In this document: positions 6,219 to 11,485 of the stretch, piece after piece
How the letters are laid out: each line of letters begins with the position of its first letter
How positions within the stretch are numbered: position 1 is the first letter of the stretch
Assembly: GCA_050743625.1 (NCBI GenBank)
Contig: JBOGED010000404.1
Coordinates: forward strand, 1-11,485
From: JBOGED01 sp050743625
GTDB lineage: Bacteria > Actinomycetota > Nitriliruptoria > Euzebyales > Egibacteraceae
Direction of reading: 5' to 3'
Length of the DNA: 11,485 nucleotides
Program-made: the position numbers and the translations under genes
The notes under the pieces: model-generated
Database searches by the model: none
Seen by the model: the letters and a program-made list of their open reading frames with translations, nothing else
Told to the model about the DNA's origin: nothing

Positions 6219-7145
6219 TCAATGCCCTCTGATGACGGGCACGTAGTGGCTTCCTCGCCGCTGGCCGATGGCGTGCAGCAGACCTTGCGAGACTGCGTCG
6301 TCCAGCAACCGCAGCGCCTCGTAACGGTCCACCGCCAGCAGACCACGGACGTCAGCGTTCGTGACTGAGCCGGCGCGGCGGGCATGATGGACGATCACCG
6401 CCAGGCGTTGTCCCGGATCCACCACCGCATCGCCGCCTGCGACCCCCTCGTGCAGCACGTAGCGAGTGCCTCGCCCTCGCCCTATCGGCCTGAGCAGGCC
6501 AGCGGCGACCAAGCTGCGGAGCACGTCGCCGCTCTCCCGGCTCGATAGGTTGCGCACCTGCCGCAGGTCGGTGTTCCGGACCGCGCGATGACGTCGGGCG
6601 TACACGAGGGCGACCTTCTCGTCCGGCCCCAGCGCAGAGCCCACGAGATCTCGATCGCGTCGTCGTAGAGGCGGATCTGCACCGCGGAGCCGTCGAGTGC
6701 ATAGCTGCGGTGAGCGACTGCGTTGACCAACGCCTCCCTGATCGCGACGGGTGGGTACTCGGGCACCTCTTCCCGGACCAGCCCTCGGATCACCGCGTCC
6801 TTGCGCATCAACTCATAGATCGTCCGGTCGGTCTCGTCGATCAGATCGGGTAACCGCCCACGTAGCTCGTGACGATCGCGCAGCTCGGGCTGGGCATCAA
6901 CGGATCCGCTGAAGGTGACCAAGTCCACGCCGAGGCGGCACCGGAAAGCCTGCGGGGCGCGACCGAACAGGAGAATGCCGGCGAGCGTCACATTCCCATC
7001 CTCGGTGAGGAAGTGCAGTCCACGCAGCGCCCGACTCGAATCGGCGGAGATCCTCCCGGACCGCCGCTCGAGGAACGCGCGGATCGAAGTCTCGTCAAGA
7101 TCGTGACGGCCTGATTTTGGGAGCGGCTGGTCCTCTATCGGGTCA
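6219..7145 (-). pseudogene. Remnant of AlbA_2/COG2865-type ATP-binding transcriptional regulator
   Basis: Reading on the minus strand, the frame from about 7145 to 6645 matches the middle of RecG-like/Schlafen-type regulators: PIEDQPLPKSGRHDLDE, then NVTLAGILLFGRAPQAF, LVREEVPEYPPVAIREALVN and AVAHRSYAL (the GHKL-like ATP-binding region), ending DDAIEIS. There the expected SPGGL segment and roughly a hundred following residues are missing. The sequence jumps, in another frame, to LGPDEKVALVYARRHRAVRN, two tandem winged-helix units (about 6430-6640 and 6219-6430) ending VIRGH-stop. The N-terminal AlbA_2 DNA-binding domain (VEFK... type) is also absent. Thus there is N-terminal loss, an internal deletion and a frameshift near 6640-6650. 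The 3' part (GTG 6644 to 6219, 141 codons) could still be translated as a free tandem winged-helix protein. Confidence 0.75.
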
Positions 7146-7169
7146 GACGGCGCCAGCCGGCATGAGCTG

Positions 7170-7211
7170 CTGTGCAGGATAAGTCCGGTATTCCGGACTA
7201 ACTCTGCACAG
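7170..7211. repeat. 42-bp imperfect palindrome
   Basis: Two 19-nt arms (7170-7188 and 7193-7211) match at 16 positions around the loop TATT. The outer part is CTGTGCAG/CTGCACAG and the core is AGTCCGG TATT CCGGACT. It lies 64 nt after the 157-residue gene stops and just before the truncated regulator. It may be a factor-dependent 3' end for the peroxidase/P450 operon (no T-run follows), an operator, or a mobile-element end. Confidence 0.7.
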
Positions 7212-7274
7212 TGCGGGATTAGGCCGTCGCGCGAGGCGGGCTGCTCACTGCCAAGGAACGTGTATGCCCAAGGG

Positions 7275-7748
7275 CTACGCGAACTCGTCCAGGAGGGTTG
7301 CGAACTTCTCGCGGATCCGTTGGGCCTTGAGGATCTCGCTCACGGTCAGGTCGTCGTAGGCGCAGTAGAACAGGTTCGCTTTGTACTCGTACTTGCGCAC
7401 ATAGGCTTTGAACGCCTCGCGGTCCTTGGAGCCGCCTTCTGGATACTCAACGCAGTGGCTCCAGATCAGGTCGAGCCCATCGCTCGCCTTGTCGATGAAC
7501 TCGTCGATGTAGGCGTCCCACGTTCCGTCGAAGTTGCTCGTGAAGAGCAGGCGCTCGCCATTGTCGATGATCACCCATCGGGCAAAGTGGATGGTTGAGA
7601 TGGCGCTGATCGGGCTGGTGCGGTCTGGCGCTCCCAGCGCCGCCAACGTCTGCTGCAACGGCTCCAGATGGCCCGGCAATATGGGGACGATCGCGGTGAT
7701 GATGGTGTGAGCACCTTTGCCCTCGATGCCGCCTGTCCCGTTCGTCAT
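7275..7748 (-). CDS. Uncharacterised 157-residue protein of the peroxidase/P450 cassette
   Basis: Soluble, no signal peptide or membrane segment. Noticeable blocks are HTIITAIVPILPGHLEPL (14-31), STIHFARWVIID (51-62), LLFTSNFDGTWDAYIDEFID (67-86) and ANLFYCAYDDLTVSEIL (124-140). The pattern of a beta strand ending IHFARWVIID, then LLFTSNFDG, is one I associate with uncharacterised proteins found beside haem peroxidases and lipid oxygenases; an alpha/beta ferredoxin-like (dimeric barrel) fold seems plausible but is unproven. It is the last gene of the set: ATG 7748 is 12 nt after the P450 stop, and its AGGAGG (7757-7762) overlaps that stop codon. Tight coupling suggests it acts on the same substrate as the P450 or assists it. 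No catalytic residues can be named. Confidence 0.8.
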   Translation of the reverse strand: MTNGTGGIEGKGAHTIITAIVPILPGHLEPLQQTLAALGAPDRTSPISAISTIHFARWVIIDNGERLLFTSNFDGTWDAYIDEFIDKASDGLDLIWSHCVEYPEGGSKDREAFKAYVRKYEYKANLFYCAYDDLTVSEILKAQRIREKFATLLDEFA

Positions 7749-7756
7749 ATCATCAT

Positions 7757-7762
7757 CCTCCT
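7757..7762 (-). promoter_or_regulatory. Consensus Shine-Dalgarno overlapping the P450 stop codon
   Basis: Minus-strand AGGAGG, 8 nt before ATG 7748, shares two bases with the TAG stop of the P450 gene (7761-7763). This is the best SD in the window and suggests the small protein is made at a high level from the same mRNA. Confidence 0.75.
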
Positions 7763-9056
7763 ATGTGTTGTCAAACTCGACCACGAATCGCCTAGGGAAG
7801 AGACGGTCATACTCGACCTGGCCATCTTGGCCCTCGGCGCGGCGTAATCCCGGCAACCTCAAGATCTGCTTTGCCACCTCGAGTATCTGGGCCCGTGAGA
7901 TGAAACGCCCCGCACACGTGTGGAGGCCGGAGCCAAAATGAAGATAGTCAAAGCTCGGCCGGTCAAGCATGAACGTATCCGGTTCGTCGACCACGGACGC
8001 GTCCATCATCGCAGAGGAATTGGCGGCGAACACCAAGGTCGGGGGGATGACGGCCGTTGCACGCTCGGTTCCCTCCGCGATGGTGTAGGGTTGCTCGCAG
8101 AAGCGCACCAAGAACGAGTTCTGGGGCTTGAATCGCAGCGCTTCGAATACATACTTCGACAGCAGGTCGTCGTCATCGGCCAAGGCCGCTTGGCGCGCCG
8201 CCTCCAGCTCGGCGGGGCGGCGCAGCAGCTCGTCGATCACGTGCACGATGGCTTTCGAGTTGGTATCGATGGCGCCGACGATCATGCCGATCAGATTGTT
8301 GCGGATGGCGACGTCGTCGAAGCTCGCCTCGGGGTTCACCTGCATCCGCACGAGCCTGGTGAGCACGTCGCTCCCGCCCTGCTCCGTCCCGGAAGCCTCA
8401 AGCGCCGCTCTCCGGCTGGCAATCAGTTCCTCAAGGTAGGCGCGCATCTGGGCACCCGACGTCAGCGCTTCCTCACGCGCCGCCGGATCGTCACGCAGGT
8501 TGGCGAAGATATCGAAGAACATGGTGCGCGCCCAGCGTTGTACCGTCGTCAGGTCCGGTCCCGGCACGCCGAAATACTCGCCCACAAGCCGCGCCGGCAC
8601 CACGTGGGCGACCTGTTCGACGACCTCGAGCCGGCCTGTAGATCGCGCGTCCTCGAGTAGCTCCTGGGTAAGGCGTGCGACGATCCCCTTGATCTGTGAC
8701 GCGTCGTCCCGGCGGAATGCAAGGCGCAAGATTGAGGCATCGATCTCGTACTGTGCGGTGTCATCGAGGCCGAGGATGAACGGCCCGGCGACGCGGTCCA
8801 TCTTCGGCGCGTACAACCGCACGGAGAACGCCTGGTGCCGGCCGAGCACCTCGACGACGTCGTGGTATCTCGTGACGACGACCGTGCCAGGCGCATCCAA
8901 GATAGGCCGTCGTTCGCGCAGCTCCGCGAACAAGCCGGCGGAATCCTCGGCGAGCCAACGCTGCAACAGCGCCCTACGTGCGCGCGCGACGGCCGCCGGG
9001 TCCGCCAGCGTGTCAAAGGAATCATACTCATCCAAGAATGAAGACGTCGCCTTCAC
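7761..9056 (-). CDS. Cytochrome P450
   Basis: 431-residue soluble bacterial-type P450 (no membrane anchor). Signatures: I-helix segment GAIDTNSKA (261-269) with Asp264-Thr265; K-helix ExxR as E305-A-L-R308; and haem loop HFGSGLHTCAG (373-383) with thiolate ligand Cys381. EPDTFMLDR (358-366) precedes the haem loop as usual. The residue after the I-helix Thr is Asn rather than Thr/Ser, a deviation seen in P450s that use peroxides or rearrange hydroperoxides, but a normal monooxygenase is not excluded. Substrate unknown. Start GTG 9056 follows GGGAGG (9061-9066), a short 4-nt spacing; the upstream DyP gene ends 24 nt before. No ferredoxin or reductase gene is adjacent, fitting either peroxide use or supply from elsewhere. 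Confidence 0.93.
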   Translation of the reverse strand: MKATSSFLDEYDSFDTLADPAAVARARRALLQRWLAEDSAGLFAELRERRPILDAPGTVVVTRYHDVVEVLGRHQAFSVRLYAPKMDRVAGPFILGLDDTAQYEIDASILRLAFRRDDASQIKGIVARLTQELLEDARSTGRLEVVEQVAHVVPARLVGEYFGVPGPDLTTVQRWARTMFFDIFANLRDDPAAREEALTSGAQMRAYLEELIASRRAALEASGTEQGGSDVLTRLVRMQVNPEASFDDVAIRNNLIGMIVGAIDTNSKAIVHVIDELLRRPAELEAARQAALADDDDLLSKYVFEALRFKPQNSFLVRFCEQPYTIAEGTERATAVIPPTLVFAANSSAMMDASVVDEPDTFMLDRPSFDYLHFGSGLHTCAGRFISRAQILEVAKQILRLPGLRRAEGQDGQVEYDRLFPRRFVVEFDNT

Positions 9057-9080
9057 CTAACCTCCCGCCACATGATTGCG

Positions 9081-10385
9081 CTAGTGGTCCTCCGAAAGAA
9101 ATCCAAGTGCGCTGATGCTCGGCGCGAAGAAGTACCCGCCGCCTTTCACCGTCACGAACCGCGGGATACCTCGGAGCACCTTAGGGATAGGCCGCCGCGG
9201 AAATTTCATATCGGTCGTGCCGTCATTGTTTCCGGCAATGGGATCGCGCTCGTTACCGAGGTCGTTGAACTTGCGGTTATTGATCCACACCTGCTGCATG
9301 AACTCGAACTGGCGCCTGATGCTCGCGTTGACCATCACGCCCACGACGCCGCGGTCCACGCCATCGTCAGGTGCGCCATCGGGGAGTACCGGGCCGTATG
9401 GCAGCCCCCGGCGCTGCACCAGGTGACGGTTCTGCTCGGTCTCGGCCAGCTCGTCGCGAGGATGCACACGACGGATATGCGCGCCTCGGGGGCAGAAAAA
9501 ACCGCGTGCGTCCATTGCTTTGAAGTTGAAGTTGTCGTTGCGTTCTTGGTCGTCCACGAGCTCGGGCGCGTCCGCGTCAGGCGCCAAGACGATCGGCGCT
9601 CCGCTGCGCCACCGTCCCATCAGCTTCGCGGCGACCCATTCTTCGTCCCTCTCCACCTCCTCCGCCGTCTCGGCCAGGAAGCGTCGGAACGCCGCAACGT
9701 CTTGATAGAGCCGCTGGTAGACGAGGTAGCTGCCGTTGCGGCCGAGCGCTGGAGGTTGTGGCACGGGTGCCGTCTCACCGCGCTGGTCGGGATGGCCGAG
9801 GATGAACTCGCCGGCCTTGATCATCGGCTGGCCCTGAGCGGGCTGCTGGCCGCTGCCCTCGATCACGATCTTCGTGATGCCGTCTCGATAGCCGAAGTGC
9901 TCCTTATTGCCGGCGAGCGCGGCCGCGTCCTGGGATGAGATCTCCTCGATGCCACCGATCTGGGCAAGGATGGCGCGCTGCCGGTTGGCCTCGGCGTCGA
10001 CCGCGTCGGGGGTCTGGGCATACACGATCAACAGCGCATGGACATCGCCCGTGCCCAGCCCGCCTTCCCAATGCTCGGGGGCGCTTGGGCCGGTGTTGCC
10101 GACCAGCGCGGCCCGCGTGGCGAGATCCTCTTGAAACTCGATCGGGAAGGTAGCGAGCGACTCCGGCGCAACGCCCAGCGCCTCGAGCCCCGCGTACGAA
10201 AATACAATATTCAGGCATGAGGTTGGCGTCTCGGTCCAGTCGTCGGCGCCCGTGATCTCGCCCAAGATCTGACGGATCCATTGCTGCCCACGTTCGGGCG
10301 AGTGCAGCTTCACGAACATGAACCGGGCACAGCCCAACCGGTACCCACGAACAACGATGCCCTGAATGTCCCCAAGGTCCAACAC
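9081..10385 (-). CDS. DyP-type haem peroxidase
   Basis: 434-residue haem peroxidase of the dye-decolourising family, oxidising substrates with hydrogen peroxide. It starts with the family-like DLGDIQGIVVRGYR. Catalytic features are intact: GxxDG motif as GYRDG (165-169) with distal Asp168; proximal haem ligand His303 in CPRGAHIRRVHPR; and distal Arg325 in QRRGLPYG. NASIRRQFEFMQQVWINN (353-370) is the conserved C-terminal block. No Sec or Tat signal is visible and the C-terminus (GFLSEDH) is not an obvious encapsulin-targeting tail, so it is probably cytoplasmic. The frame is open to 10679, but that part overlaps the nitrate reductase gene; GTG 10385 (or GTG 10397) starts just before the first conserved residues, with GGGGGG at 10390-10395. 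It precedes the P450 by 24 nt. Confidence 0.9.
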   Translation of the reverse strand: MLDLGDIQGIVVRGYRLGCARFMFVKLHSPERGQQWIRQILGEITGADDWTETPTSCLNIVFSYAGLEALGVAPESLATFPIEFQEDLATRAALVGNTGPSAPEHWEGGLGTGDVHALLIVYAQTPDAVDAEANRQRAILAQIGGIEEISSQDAAALAGNKEHFGYRDGITKIVIEGSGQQPAQGQPMIKAGEFILGHPDQRGETAPVPQPPALGRNGSYLVYQRLYQDVAAFRRFLAETAEEVERDEEWVAAKLMGRWRSGAPIVLAPDADAPELVDDQERNDNFNFKAMDARGFFCPRGAHIRRVHPRDELAETEQNRHLVQRRGLPYGPVLPDGAPDDGVDRGVVGVMVNASIRRQFEFMQQVWINNRKFNDLGNERDPIAGNNDGTTDMKFPRRPIPKVLRGIPRFVTVKGGGYFFAPSISALGFLSEDH

Positions 10386-10391
10386 GATGCC

Positions 10392-10462
10392 CCCCACGCG
10401 ACCGGACGGTCGGACTGCCACAACGGATAGTACATCGCGGCATGTGGTCGTGACGCGTGGGG
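10392..10462. repeat. Inverted repeat between nitrate reductase and DyP genes
   Basis: CCCCACGCG (10392-10400) pairs with CGCGTGGGG (10454-10462) across 53 nt. Overlapping it, CGACCG-GA-CGGTCG (10399-10412) forms a second small stem. On the minus strand this spans the 80-nt gap and covers the G-run in front of the DyP start. It could be an attenuating or translation-controlling structure; no T-run follows it. Functional meaning is inference. Confidence 0.4.
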
Positions 10463-10465
10463 CTG

Positions 10466-11485
10466 TTACCGGCTGGCGCGCTCGAAGTGCTTGAGGGGGC
10501 GGACCTGGGCGGCGCAGTGTTTGTAGGAGGGCTGGCGGGAGTAGGGGTCGAAGGTCGCGTCGGTCAGGCGGTTGGTCTCGGGATAGTGCATGGGAATGAA
10601 GATCTGACCTGGCTGGATCGTGGGGGTGACAAAGGCGCGAGCGAGCATCGAACCTCGTGGCGACGAGACCTTCACCCACGCTTCCTCACAGATGCCGCGG
10701 CTGGCGGCGTCTGGTGGCGAGATCTCGACGTACGGCTGTTGGGAGGACAGGCCCACGAGCACCGCCGATTTCCCGGTGCGGGTGCGGGTGTGCCACTCAG
10801 CCGTGCTGCTCCGCCCGGTCAACAGGATCAGCGGGTAGCGACGGCTGGGCAGCTCCCTCGGCGGGCGAGGGTCGGCGAACACGAACCGGGCCCGGCCGTC
10901 CGGATGGAAGAACCGGCCGTCCTCGAACAACCGGCGTTCGGGCGCCGCGTCCACGGCGCCCTGTGGGAGCGGCCACTGGATGCCACCCGCGTCGCTGATC
11001 ATCTCATAGCCACTGATACCGGTGAAGTCGCACGGCCGGCCAGCGGACAGGCGCCGCAGGATCCGGAACGTGGCCTCGGGCGACTCCCAAGCGTCGAACA
11101 TCCCCGCGCAACCCCAGGCCTGCGCGATCAGCTTGAAGATGAAGAAGTCGGCCAGCGCCTGGCCCGGCGCCCGCGCCACCCGCCTGATCCGCCCGAAACG
11201 CCGCTCGGAGTTGATGAACGTGCCGTCCTTCTCGCCCCAGCCCGCCGCCGGCAGCACGAGGTCGGCGTACCGGGCCGTCTCGGTCGTGGTGTAGAGGTCT
11301 TGCACGACGAGGAACTCGAGGCTGCCGAGCAGCTCGTCAAGGTCGGACTGGTTGATCCACGAGTGAGCCGAGTTGGTGGCGACCACCCACAGACCCTTGA
11401 TCGCGCCGGTGTGGATGCCCTCGACGATCTGGTCGTAGGCCCAGCTGTTGCGGTCAGGGATACGGCCGGCGTCGATGCCGAGCAG
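10466..11485 (-). CDS. Molybdopterin oxidoreductase, assimilatory nitrate reductase type (C-terminal part)
   Basis: The window edge cuts the gene; 339 residues from the C-terminus are visible, with codon phase starting at 11485. The visible part reads as the end of the molybdopterin domain (GLWVVATNSAHSW; ARYADLVLPAAGWGEKDGTF; NSERRFGRIRR) followed by the molydopterin-dinucleotide-binding domain (YPLILLTGRSSTAEWHTRTR; WVKVSSPRG; GQIFIPMHYPETNRLT; YSRQPSYKHCAAQVRPL). WHTRTRTGK and the QPSYKHCA ending are like NasA/NarB/NapA nitrate reductases, which reduce nitrate to nitrite; a formate dehydrogenase-like or other member remains possible without the N-terminal Fe-S and active-site region. It ends 80 nt before the DyP gene, same strand, so readthrough into the peroxidase cassette is possible. 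No symbol is assigned because the diagnostic half is outside. Confidence 0.82.
   Translation of the reverse strand: MLGIDAGRIPDRNSWAYDQIVEGIHTGAIKGLWVVATNSAHSWINQSDLDELLGSLEFLVVQDLYTTTETARYADLVLPAAGWGEKDGTFINSERRFGRIRRVARAPGQALADFFIFKLIAQAWGCAGMFDAWESPEATFRILRRLSAGRPCDFTGISGYEMISDAGGIQWPLPQGAVDAAPERRLFEDGRFFHPDGRARFVFADPRPPRELPSRRYPLILLTGRSSTAEWHTRTRTGKSAVLVGLSSQQPYVEISPPDAASRGICEEAWVKVSSPRGSMLARAFVTPTIQPGQIFIPMHYPETNRLTDATFDPYSRQPSYKHCAAQVRPLKHFERASR

Noticed and set aside
5954..6385. 143-codon minus-strand frame upstream of ccdA
   Set aside because: Only its last 26 residues look protein-like; no domain, no SD, and it overlaps the end of the decayed regulator.
7920..8660. 246-codon plus-strand frame opposite the P450 gene
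   Set aside because: Antisense shadow of a gene with all P450 signatures.
9072..9938. 288-codon plus-strand frame opposite the DyP gene
   Set aside because: Mirror of DyP coding sequence with no recognisable motif; DyP catalytic residues are intact on the other strand.
10398..10679. Upstream extension of the DyP frame
   Set aside because: Overlaps the well-supported nitrate reductase C-terminus; family similarity begins only at DLGDIQG.
1..11485. CRISPR arrays, tRNA or rRNA genes, intact insertion sequence
   Set aside because: No regularly spaced direct repeats, no cloverleaf-like sequence and no intact transposase were found by reading both strands.

Overview
The window is GC-rich, uses GTG starts freely, and carries a System II (CcdA-ResB-CcsB) cytochrome c maturation set. 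It fits a high-GC Gram-positive, actinobacterium-like chromosome, possibly of a deep-branching class; that placement is inference from composition and gene types. No rRNA, tRNA or CRISPR array was recognised.

Left part (1-2100) looks like an accessory patch. It holds a frameshifted, truncated tyrosine-recombinase remnant (58-383), then a visibly more AT-rich gene for a secreted concanavalin A/LamG-like protein (790-1434). Next come about 400 bp of hairpin-rich non-coding DNA, an unknown 71-codon ORF with a good ribosome binding site (1834-2049), and a strong intrinsic terminator (2068-2098).

Centre (2119-5810): a small zinc-ribbon-like protein on the plus strand meets, with abutting stop codons inside a shared hairpin, a minus-strand operon ccdA > resB > ccsB. 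CcdA passes reductant across the membrane, and ResB with CcsB form the haem delivery/cytochrome c synthase complex. The thioredoxin-like partner (ResA/CcsX) usually beside these genes is absent; 408 bp with no convincing gene lie upstream of ccdA.

Right-centre (6219-7211): remnant of an AlbA_2/COG2865-type ATP-binding regulator, missing its N-terminal domain and carrying an internal deletion with frameshift. It ends beside a 42-bp imperfect palindrome.

Right part (7275-11485), all minus strand: a molybdopterin oxidoreductase of the assimilatory nitrate reductase type (cut by the window edge), then a tightly packed set of DyP-type haem peroxidase, cytochrome P450 and an uncharacterised 157-residue protein (gaps of 24 and 12 nt, strong SD overlapping the P450 stop). 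This peroxidase-P450-small protein cassette is the most interesting unit: two different haem enzymes and an orphan protein, apparently co-translated, with no obvious redox partner in view.
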